Source: Nelumbo lutea
Lineage: Eukaryota; Streptophyta; Magnoliopsida; Proteales; Nelumbonaceae
NCBI GenBank assembly: GCA_022828595.1
Contig: JAKGHH010000005.1
Coordinates: forward strand, 26,424,193 to 26,488,192
DNA length: 64,000 nucleotides
Reading direction: 5' to 3'
Below the pieces are notes generated by a model, which was not told the DNA's origin, searched no databases, and saw only the letters and a list, made by a program, of their open reading frames with translations. The position numbers were made by a program, and so were the translations under genes. Positions 11,301 through 23,300 of this stretch are shown here, in pieces; the stretch's first letter is position 1; every line of letters starts with the position of its first letter.

Positions 11301-14300
11301 GAGAGGGACTCCTTCAGATATTCAGTAGTATCAAAGGTTCTTTGGGAGGCTTCTGTACCTCTCTATGACTTGATCAGATATGGCATTTGCAGTTAGTGTT
11401 TTAGGTCAAAATATGCATTCACCCAAAATCTCTCATTTTAAGGCTGCAAAGAGAGTTCTTGCTTATTTAAAGAGACACCCTGGTAGGGGGGTCTTCTCTT
11501 CACCAAATAAAGTCATATAAAGTGGAGGTTTACATTGATGCTGACTGGGCTAGTTCTTTTGGTGATAAAAGGTCCATCAATGGTTATTGTAATTTTGTGG
11601 GAGCAATTTGTTTTCGTGGAAGAGTAAAAAACAAATTGTTGTAGGAAATACAAGCACAAATGCAGAGTATATAGCCATGTCTTAAGGAGTAATTGAACTT
11701 TTGTGATTAATGAATCTCCTTACAGAGTTGGGAATAACACTCAGATCCAATGTCTTTGTATTGTGACAACAACACGGCCATCAACATTGCTCATGTTCTT
11801 TTTTGGGAAAACATTCGGGTGGGCAACCAACCTCTTAAAGACTTGTTTCCCTCTCTCTACTCTCTTTCCCTATATAAGAAAGAGTTAGCTTAAAATTTTA
11901 TTTCCTCCCCAGCTTCTCCTTTGGACTTAAATTGGGATTTTGGTTTCCGCAAAGGGTTACGTGATGATAAATTTGCTTGTGTATCAGAACTGTTGTTATC
12001 ACTTGAGTCTTCATGTCTGGATCCTCTCAAACCTGACATAAGAACATGAGAATTCACCATAATACTTGACTTTATGCTTGCTTTCTTGTACTGCTATAGG
12101 TTGTAGGGAAATTTTATCCTTTTACCCAATGTTATGTTAAACATATAAATAGTATTGCCTTGGGCTGTAGTAAGTGATTTTCGCCCATTCCTCTCTTGTT
12201 CTTCTATTCTCTTTTCTCTTCTCTCTTCTTCTTCCTATTGATTTATGTTTTTCTCTTATACCCAGAAGTTCTGCTAACAACAATAATTTCAAGTTGCTTT
12301 GTTCATAATCTTGGATCAGGAGAGGACAAATTGGATGCACGATCCACTAAGTGTATCTTCCTTGGCTATTCCCAGACCTAGAAAGGGTATAAGTGTTATA
12401 ACCCTAGTTCTCGACGTTCCTTTGTGTGTGCAGTGTTACTTTCTTTGAGTCTACTACATTTTTCTCGAGGTCAGGTGATGTCCCTTCTTTCTCATCTCCT
12501 CCTCTTCCAGTTCTCGTTGAGAACTCCATTCCACTTGTTCCAGTTGTGACTAAGTCTTTGCCTTTGGTGCAACTTACTGTTGAACGACCACCCATCCGTC
12601 AAGTGTATACGCATCGACAACATGTACCAGCTTCGTCACCGTCAACAGATCCGACAGCTGTTCCCACACCAGCCACAACACTGGCTTCTGACCTTGATCT
12701 TCCTATTGCCTTGCAGAAAGGTAAACGTAGTTGCACACTTCACCCCTTTTCTAATTATGTTTCTGTCACTCACCTTTCTACTTCCCATTGCCAGTTTATT
12801 TCTCTATTGTCTTCTATTTTTGTTCCTATGGATGTCCAGGAAGCCCTTGCCTCTCTAGGGTGGCACCATGCAATGGAAGAAGAACTCTCTGCCTTAGCTC
12901 ATAATCATACGTGGGATCTCACCACACTCCCTCCTGGTAAGTGGGCTATTGGTTGTAAGTGGGTGTTTGTTAAGTATTTACCTGATGGTAGTGTAGAGCA
13001 GTTGAAAGCTAGACTAGTTGCCAAAGGGTATTCCCAAACATATGGTATTGACTACACGGAGACCTTCTCTCCTGTTGCTAAAATTGGTTCAGCCCGTGGT
13101 GTGATATCTCTAGTTGCTATGTATGACTGGCCTCTATTTCAGCTTGACATCAAGTTGCTATCCATGAGGTCTATATGGAGCAACCATCGGGGTTTGTTGC
13201 TCAGGGGGAGGATGGTAAGGTGTGCAGACTAAAGAAGGCCATTTATGAACTTAAATAGTCTCCCCATGCATGGTTTGTTAGATTCAATGAAGTGATAAAA
13301 GAAGTTTGGTATGAAACAGTGTCAGGTTGATCACTCAGTATTCGGTCATGATTTGCATGCTAGGAAGATCTTACTGGTGGTATATGTAGATGATATTGTC
13401 ATTACTGGCAGTGATAGATTGGGGATTGATAGGATGAAGACCTTCTTGTGAGAGCACTTTCAAGTTTCAAACAAAGGACTTTGGTAAATTAAAATACTTC
13501 TTGAGGATAGAAGTAGAAAGGCCTAAGCATGGTATTAATTTGAGCCAGAGGAAGTATGTTCTTGATTTGTTGGAAGAAATAGGATTGCTAAGCGCCAAAC
13601 CAATTGAAACACCAATGGAACCAAATACCAAGTTGAGCAGTGATATGGGTGAGGAGTTTGAAAATCCTGGAAGGTACAAGCAGTTGGTGAGTAAGCTAAA
13701 CTACCTAACCATTATTCGGTCAGGCATTTCATTTGTAGTTAGTGTGGTGAGTCAGTTAAAGTTTATGCAGAAACCTTGGGTTCCGCATTGGGATGCAGTT
13801 CTAAGGATTGTAAGGTATTTAAAGGGAGCTTTTGGTCATGGCTTGATATATAAGAGTGGAGTGAATCTTGAAATAGAGGGATACACCGGTGTTGATTGGG
13901 CTGGTTCTGTATCTGAGTAATCTGGTGACATGGAAAAGTAAGAAGCAGACAGTTGTGGAAAGAAGCAGTGTAGAAGTTGAATATAGAGCCATGGCACATA
14001 CCACTTGTGAGTTAGTGTGGCTGAGAAATCTTCTACAGGAGATGGGATATTCGATTGACACTCCAGTGAAGCTTTATTGTGACAAGCAAACTGCAGTCTA
14101 CATTCTCTTCTAATCCAGTGTTTCATGAGAGAACAAAGCATATAGAAGTTGGCAATCACTTTGTGAGAGAGAATGTGCTTATGGAGTGATAGATACTGCA
14201 TATGTTAACACAGGGAGTCAATGGGCGGACCGGTTCACCCAAGGGTTTAGTTGGGGAGGAGTGGGCTACATATGTAACAAGCTGGGACTATATGATATAT

Positions 14301-17300
14301 ACTCACCAGCTTGAGGGGGAGTGTTAGTGTCGACTGTATAGGGGTAATTTAGTCTTTCTATTTATGTTTAATAATGTGTCCCATACTTAAGTAGGGACAT
14401 AATAGTCCCCTCCAGATGATCTTGATCTTTCCTTTGCAGATTGCAATGGGAAGAGCAAGATCATTTGGAGGGGGTAGAGGATCAATGATGAGGGTGATGT
14501 ATCAACAAGCAAGGAGGGAGAAAGTACTTGAATATGGAACTACAGAGGAGAGAGGAACTGGCTTGGACTGGTTATGAGCACCAAAATCAACCTGCTTCCA
14601 CATCCTGCGGTAAACTCTCAACTCCCTACACCTTTGACAAGCACCCTCATTACACAACTCTCCTTCAAGAATAGGAATAGGTAGAGGAAATTCAGGACAA
14701 GGACTATTCTTCTCATTATTCTCCCCCTAAGAAGAAAAACTTGGATAATAAGGGACATCCTCAAAAAAGGTAACATCCATGAACACAACACGAGAGCCAG
14801 AACTAGGATCATAGCAGCAATATCCCTTTTTATTCTGTGCATAACTAAGGAATATACATTTAGCAGCTTTAGGATCAAACTTAGAACAATGGGGTCCTAG
14901 GATTTGAACAAAACAAGTGCACCCAAAAACTTTAAGAGGGATGATGTACAAATCTTTCTCAGGATGCAATAACGAAAAAGGAGTTTTCATATCTAGAGCA
15001 CGGATAGGGATTTGGTTGATGAGGTACACAGCTGTATTAATAGCATACCCCCAAAAATGAATGGGAACATGAGAATTCAACATAATACTTCTTGCAACTT
15101 CCAGGATATGCCTATTTTTTTCTCTTGGCTACCCCATTTTGCTAAGGTGTATGGGGACAAGTGCTCTGATGAACAACCCCATACTCAAGAAAATATGAAT
15201 TCAGATGTTTAGTGAAATATTCTTTGGCATTATCAGATTTGAAAATTTTGATTCTAACTTCAAATTGAGTGAGAACCATTTGATGAAAAGCACAGGTTAA
15301 GGTGGGAACCTCATTTCGAGAACGCATAAGATAAACCCATGAGAAATGAGAGTAATCATCAACAAACAATAGGAAGTACTTGTACCCCCCCCCCCCCCTA
15401 GCAGGAATATGATATGGCCCCCCATACATCAGTATACACAATTTCAAAAGGAGTATTGCTTCTTTTATTACTCAAAAAATAGGAGGATCTACAATGTTTT
15501 GCAAGTTCACAACTCTCACACTTTAAAAAAGACATTTGAATTGACTTAAACAAAGTAGGAAACAAGTTTCTTAAAGACCCAAAAGACAAATGACCTAAAC
15601 GATTATGCCAAAGCATAATCTGATTCACTGATTGAGAAACAAAAGACTTCGCAACTCTTTTATCACTTCTAGGTGGGTGCTCAAACAAGTAGATTCCATT
15701 CATCTCATGGCCAGTCTCAATCACCTTGTCACCAGATCCTGGAAAATACAATGGTCATGAAAGAAGGTTATTGAGCAATTTTGGTTTTTTGTAAGGATAC
15801 TGACTGAAATGGGAACAAGGTAATGGCATTAGAGATTTTGATGTTTCCCTTTTAAAAATGGGAACAAGGGAGCCATCAACTATGGATACTTTATCTCTGC
15901 CAAAAGACAAGTTGTATGAAGTAAATAATGAAGACAAGCTTGTCATGTGATTTGATGCACCAGAGTCTATGATCCAAGTAGGGTTAGTGTTACCTAGAGT
16001 AGAGGCATGAAAAGCAGTGGCTCTTGTACCTGAGTGGGCAAAGGTTGATGTGGAGGATGGTGGTGCAGTAGTAGTAGAGACAGACTGAGATGATCCTGCA
16101 AGCCCAACTTCATTCTCCAACTAAGTCAATGTTGCCTTGACTGCAGCTATGGCCTCCAAAGAAGTAGATCGAGGCTCTTGAAGGGAAGAACTATCTGATG
16201 TAATAGCTGCATTTGCATTTTTCTTCTTATTCCCGAGTCTTTCTGGTACAAGATTTAAGTGAAGCTTCCAATAGGTGTCTTTTGTGTGCCTAGGTCTTTT
16301 GCAATATTCACAAAACACACCTTTCTTTCCTTCATTCTTCATCTCAATAGGTGTCTTTTGTCTTGCACCTGCTAATGCCACTTCCATTTGAGAATTTTGT
16401 AGCATAACCTTCCTCCTACTCTCTTCACTATGTACTAGGGAGTAGGCTTGAGACAAGGTAACATTTTCCCTAGTGAGAAGTTGTTGTCTAACAATGTCAA
16501 AATCAGAATTCAGACAACATTGTTGTCTAACAATGTTGTAGAGAACACTGATGTGGGCCCCACAGCTACGGCCCCACTGTGTTCGTAGGGTAGAAGATGT
16601 TTTAGTCTGCCTAGGGTTAGCTATTGGTCATTTAGTTGTTTCAGTTATTTATTTCAGTCTTATTTTTTGCTCTATTTGTTATGTAAAGACTAAGGGCAGA
16701 TCTGTCCTTTCCATGTAATGAGCATAACCTATAAATATTAATTAAAGTGGCGGTGGCAGAATATTATGCTTCTGCTCCTCCTTTCAACCCTTGTGTTCTA
16801 CTGCTTCTCCTCCCTCTTCCTCTTCTTTCCTCTTACCTTTCTTCTTATCTTCGATCCTGAAATCCATTAGGGTTCAAGACTGATAACAGTCCTGAACTTC
16901 TACTTGGTATCAGAGCTAGGGCTTCTCATGTGAGTCTAGTCCAGCCGACCACATGAGAACCATCTAAGGCTGGAAGCTGAGAAAGCAGAGTTCGTTGACT
17001 GGTTCTTGGAGATCTCCAGAGGATTAGCAACCGTTTGAAGAAGTGCCACAGTTGCAGTGAGTTGGTGATCATGAAGAATTAGAGGAGGCTAGGGTTCGGG
17101 TAACCTTGGTAGGCAGTGAACTGCATCCTATTGTAAGTCTTTTATTTTCTGAGAGAAGTAACATTAGAGAAGATAGGTTGGACCTATCCAGCAAGGGTGG
17201 CCAAACCACTCTAGGGTTTTATCTCTCTATTCTCTAGGGTTTTGTCTTATCCTTGCGGCAAACCCTAGTATTGGACTGAACCTTGTGATCTTATCCCTGC

Positions 17301-20300
17301 GGCAAATCCTAATAGTTCAGTTTTAGGGTTTCAGCATATCAGATTGATCAGTTTAAGGCTTCATATTAACCCTAATACAAACCTTATCCGTACGGTACTG
17401 TCTGGAGTGTACAGTTTTTAGGACTGATTAAAACCTCAAATTGGCTTCAGCATATCAGATTGTTCTTCAAACTGATTTTCAGTCTTCTTTTGGGGTTTCG
17501 AACACTTCTAAAGGGGTGAAAACAGTTCGGACTGTTGTTGTTGTGTGGTTGTTGATTTTAGATCAGTTTTATACATATTTCATGCACATCTACTGTGAGT
17601 ACAGATTGGTTCTATACTGATTTTGTGATTGTGGTTGGTAGTCCTAGTGCTGGTTTTGACTGTAGTAATCCTAATTTTGAGACTTCTAGTTCTTGACCGA
17701 AATGGATTTTGAGAATCAGGCAGAAGGCAGTTTTGGGAACAACAGTTATGGTGGTGGTTCTGAGACAGGTCTTCAGATTACAACTGTAAAGTTTGATGGA
17801 TCAAACTATTTGGAATGGGTCCAATCAGCCATGATGGCTATTGGGGGAAGGGGCAAAGTAGGGTATCTCTTGGGAGATGTGGCAGGACCTTCCAAGGGAG
17901 ACCCTACGTATACCAAGTGGGTCCAAGAAAACTACTTGGTTATGACATGGCTCTGTAATTCTATGCAGCCCCATATCAGCCGAAATTACTTATGGGCAAA
18001 GACAGCCAAGGAGATATGGAATGTGATGAAAGAGACTTACTCCCAACCCCTTAATGTTGCCAGAGCATATGAGTTGAAATGTGAGGTGAATTCCCTTAAA
18101 CAAGGAGAGAAACCGGTGTCGGTCTACTTCTCTACCTTGAAGTCCCTATGGCATGAGATTGATCACTTAGAGACTCTTGAGTGGGAGAGTCCCAAAGATG
18201 CTCAGATACATAGAAAGCACATCGAGACAAACAGAGTGTTTGAGTTCCTGGTAGGACTGAATTCAGAATATGATATTGTGAGACAACAGATTTTGACCAG
18301 AGATAGTGTGACCCTCTCTCAGGCATACTCCTTAGTGCATAGTGAAGAGACCAGGAGGAAAGTCATGATGCAACCTCAGCTTCTTACACCTACCTTGGTA
18401 GCTGTCAAACCCAAAACATAGGGTGATTTAGAGAGGGACAGAAAGAAGGAAGATAAAAGGGATGTGGTGTGTGAGCATTGCAAGAAACCTAAACACACAA
18501 AAGAAACATGTTGGAAGCTACATCCACATTTGGTCCTGACAAAGTTGAGAAATAAAAGGGGTAATGCTCATATGGCTATGACTACTGATTCAGCATCCTC
18601 ATCTGGCACGAGAGGCACACCATTAGAGACCTTAGCTGCAGTTCGGGCTGCTCTAATACAATTGGAGAAGGAAGTTGGCAGTTAAGCTTAGTTACCGTAG
18701 TCATCATCAGCTCCGGCCACATCGGCCTTTGCACACTCAGGTACTCGAGCCTCAGCCTACCATGCCTCCGCTCTAGGTACTACTGAACTGTGTTGGGTAA
18801 TAGATTCAGGTGCATCCGACCATATGACTAGCTTGCCCTCTTTGTTTACTACTTATTACTTATCTTCTGGTAGGGATAAAGTATCTATAGCTGATGGCTC
18901 TCTTGTCCCTATTTCTGGCAAGGGTGACATCAAACTGTCGGATACTATATCCTTGTCCTCTGTCTTGCATGTTCCTAAACTGGATACTAACCTCATTTCC
19001 ATTAGTAGTATTACCAAACATTTGAACTGCTCAGTAACTTGCTTTCCTGACTGATGTGTTTTTCAGGACCTGGAGACGAAGAAGGTGATTGGGACTGGCT
19101 GTGAGACGAATGGGATCTATTTGCTCGGGGAGAGTTCTCATCGGGAAGAGTCAGTGGATAAGAAGTTACTTGTTTCTCAGGTTGTGAGTCCGGTTATGCT
19201 TTGGCATAACCGATTGGGTCATTTATCTTTTTGGTCCTTGAAGAGTTTGCTTCCTACTTTGTTTGAGTCTGTTGAGTTATCTCAGTTGAAGTGTGAAGGT
19301 TGTGAGTTTGCTAAACATTGTAGAAACTCTTAATTCATTGAGTAATAAAAGGAGTAATAGTTCTTTTGATATTGTGCATACTGATGTTTGGGGGCCGTAT
19401 CACATTCCTTCTATGGGTGGGTACAAGTATTTTTTGTTATTTGTTGATGACCACACTTGGTTTTCTTGGGTTTATCTTATGCGATCACGAGATGAGGTGC
19501 CTGCCCTGACCCAAAACTTCCACCAAATGATCCTAACCTAGTTTGATGCCAGGATCAAAGTGCTTAGATCTGATAATGCAAAGGAATACTTTGCTAAGCC
19601 ATTGGCATCGTACCTCCTTAATCATGGGGTTATCCACCAGAGCACTTGCCCTCATACACCTCAGCAGAATGGGGTTGCAGAGAGGAAGAATAGGCACATC
19701 TTGGAGGTGGCTAGAAGTATTATGTTTACCTCCAATGTCCCTATTCGCTTCTGGTGTGATGCTCCTTACGGCGGTATATCTTATTAATCGGATTCCTTCT
19801 CGGGTTCTTGATATGAAACCTCCTTTTTCCCTTCTATACCCCAATGAGGAGTTGTTCACTATTCCCCTCAAGACATTTGGTTGTACCTGTTTTGTTTAGC
19901 TTCTCGGTCCCCATCACTCCTAGTTTGAACCCAAGGCCTCCAAATGCATCTTTCTTGGTTATGCACAAACTCAAAAGGGCTATTGTTGTTATGATCCTGT
20001 CTCAGGGAAGAAGTTTGTATCCATGGATACCACTTTCTTTGAGGAGACACCCTACTATTCTCGGGTCTCTCCTCAGGGGGAGAGTAGTGAACGTTGAGAT
20101 TTGGGTCCTTTTCTTTAGGGAGAGCGCAGTGAGGACAAGGTTAATACCTTTAGGGCTGTTCCCTTACCTATTCCAGTTGGTGATGAGGGCTGTAGTAGCG
20201 AGGGTGGTCAGAGGGATCGGGAGTTGAGAGTCTATCACAGGCGATGCAGGCAGGTTGATCCCGGTCATCAGCAGTCCCAGCCAGCTCCAATTTCTTCTGC

Positions 20301-23300
20301 GGCTCCAAGTCCAGATATTACAGTCCCAGGGCCCACAGAGACTCCTTCCATTGTTGCTACCTCACCCTCTGCAGATGACATTGACCTTCCCATTGCCCTC
20401 CGTAAAGGAAAACGGCATTGCACCACATCTATAGCCCACTGCATCTCCCCGTTTTTGTCCTATGATCGCCTATCTCCCTCCTACAGGTCCTATCTCACCT
20501 CCATTGCTGATGTCCCTATTCCGAGAACAGTGCAAGAAGCCCTATCAGTCCCGGAGTGGAGAGGTGCAATGCAAGTTGAAATGGATACCCTATTGAAAAA
20601 TAATACCTCGGAGCTAGTTGACTTGCCCAAAGAAAAGAAACCAGTTGGATGCAGGTGGGTATTTACCGTGAAGCACAATGCGGATGGTTCCATTGAGAGG
20701 TACAAAGCTCGGCTAGTTGCAAAAGGGTTCACTCAGACTTGGAGACATTTGCCCGGTAGCCAAGATGACCACCATTCGGGTTCTATTATCTCTTGCAGCC
20801 AGCTACACTTGGCCTTTGTACCAAATGGATGTTAAGAAGGTCTGTCGGCTCAATAAGGCATTGTATGGTTTGAAGCAGTCACCTAGAGCTTGGTTCGGCA
20901 GATTAGATTAGCCCTTGGGAAGTTCGGTTATGTACAAGCCTAGTCAGATCATACACTGTTCATCAAGAGGGTGGAGTCGTCAATGACACTACTTGCAGTA
21001 TATGTTGATGATATTGTGGTGACAGGAAATGACAACCATGAGATTGAGTCCCTCAAACAGCTCATTCATCAAGAGTTTGAGGTGAAAGATCTGGGTATAC
21101 TACGGTATTTTTTGGGTATTGAGGTTGCTAGATCTAAATAGGGGATTTTTGTCTCTCAGAGGAAATATGTTTTAGGTCTCTTGGCTGAAACTGGAAAGGT
21201 AGGTGTCAAACCTGCAGATACATCCATTGAACAGAACCACAGGATTAGTGTAGAGAGTGGGGAGCTGCTTGAAGACAAAGTTATGTTCCAGTGGTTAGTG
21301 GGAAAGCTCCTATATCTATGCCTCACCCGACCAGATATCAGTTATGCCGTTAGTGTTGTCAGTCAGTACATGCATTCTTCTAGAACCATGCACCTTCTAG
21401 CAGCAGAAAGAATACTAGCATACTTGAAGAGATGCCCGGGTAGAGGTATACTGTTCAAGAACAATGACCACATGAAGGTGGAAGTCTATACGGATGCCGA
21501 TTGGGCTGGGAGTGTTGATGACAGAAGGTCTACCTCTGGATATTGTGCTCTTGTGGGAGGTAACCTGGTTTCTTGGAGGAGTAAGAAACAGAGTGTTGTC
21601 TCCCGATCCAGTGCTGAGGCTGAGTACATGTCAATGGCTAATGGAGTGGCTGAAAGTCTTTGGCTGAGATCACTACTTGAGGAGTTGGGTATTGAGTATG
21701 AGAAGCCCCTGATGATGTATTGTGATAATCAAGCGGCTATTAATATAGCACACAACCCAGTGCAGCATGACAGGACTAAACATATTGAAGTTGATCGACA
21801 CTTTGTATGAGAGAGGGTCTCATCACAAGAAGTATGTCTCCCATACATCACCTCCAATATGCAACTGGCAGATATCCTCACCAAAGCTGTACCACGGAAG
21901 AAGCTAGAGGTAGATCTATCTAAGTTGGGAATGGTAAACATTTATTCCCAACTTGAGGGGGAGTGTAGAGAACACTGATGGGGGCCCCACAGCTACGGCC
22001 CCATTGTGTTCGTAGGGTAGAAGATGTTCTAGTCTGCTTAGGGTTAGCTATTGGTCATTTAGTTGTTTCAGTTGTTATTTATTTCAGTCTTATTTTTTGC
22101 TCTATTTGTTATGTAAAGACTAAGGGCAGATCTATCCTTTCCATGTAATGAGCATAACCTATAAATATTAATTAAAGTGGCGGCGGCAGAATATTATGCT
22201 TCTGCTCCTCCTTTCAACCCTTGTGTTCTACTGCTTCTCCTCCCTCTTCCTCTTCTTTCTTCTTACCTTTCTTCTTATCTTCGATCCTGAAATCCATTAG
22301 GGTTCAAGACTGATAACAGTCCTGAACTTCTACTTTCCTTCATTCTTCATCTCAATAGGTGTCTTTTGTCTTGCACCTGCTAATGCCACTTCCATTTGAG
22401 AATTTTGTAGCATAACCTTCCTCCTACTCTTTTCACTATGTACTAGGGAGTAGGCTTGAGACAAGGTAACATTTTCCCTAGTGAGAAGTTGTTGTCTAAC
22501 AATGTCAAAATCAGAATTCAGACCCGCAAGAAATTCAAAAACTCTGTTTCTCTGAACCAACTTGTTATAGGTTGCTGCATCCTTATTACTCTCCCACTCA
22601 ATTGTTTCAAGATGATCTATCTTGTGCCATAAGGATTTCAGAGTAGAGTAATAAATTGATACGGGTTTCTCCCCCCGCTTCAGATTATTTACTTCAATTT
22701 TCAACTCAGAAGCTTTCTAGCCACATCAAGTGGCTGTGAATAAGTCTCTTTCATATTGTCCCAAATATCCTTCGTTGTCTTTTCCCAAAGGTAATTTCTG
22801 CTAATATGGTGCTGCATCGAGTTGCACAACCATGTCATCATAAGATAATTTTCTTGAACCCATTTGGCATAGAAAGAGTCATCCTTAGCTGGTTCCTTAG
22901 TGTCTTCAATCACATAGCCTAACTTTCTCCTTCCTCCAATTGCCATCTTAGCAGATTGAGCCCACTCCAAATAGTTAGAACCATCAAAGAACTCCATGCT
23001 GAGTCCAACACAAAGAAGTACAAGAACACACTCGGCTCCCTTTTGGAATAAAAAACGATGAGAGAACAGAGGAGAAGCAACTACCCAGTCCAGAAAATTT
23101 CAGGAAAAAAATAGCCGCAACCCTCAGAGATTTCAAAAACCCTACTCGGTCCAGTAAATTCCAAAAAGTAGCCGCACCTCTCAAAGGTTTTAGAAAAACC
23201 TACTTTCAGTTATAAACTTCTGGAGAGTTGAAAAAAAACTACCCAAAAACTTTTGGGCGGCACCTTTAATCCGAGATTTAAACCCTAAATCTCACCTCAA

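Larger units (their letters stand above)
16537..22334 (+). mobile_element. Copia-1, LTR retrotransposon with both LTRs
   Basis: About 5.8 kb. LTRs are at 16537-16904 and 21964-22334, with the primer site TGGTATCAGAGC directly against the 5' LTR. Gag, protease, integrase, RT and RNase H are in Copia order, with a polypurine tract before the 3' LTR. The LTRs differ by about 7 substitutions and a 3-bp indel by hand count, so it is the youngest large element here. Coding is broken by stops and by a deletion of roughly 25 codons in RT. It lies inside Copia-2 in the opposite orientation, and the flanks carry a 191-bp duplication rather than a 5-bp one. Confidence 0.93.
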
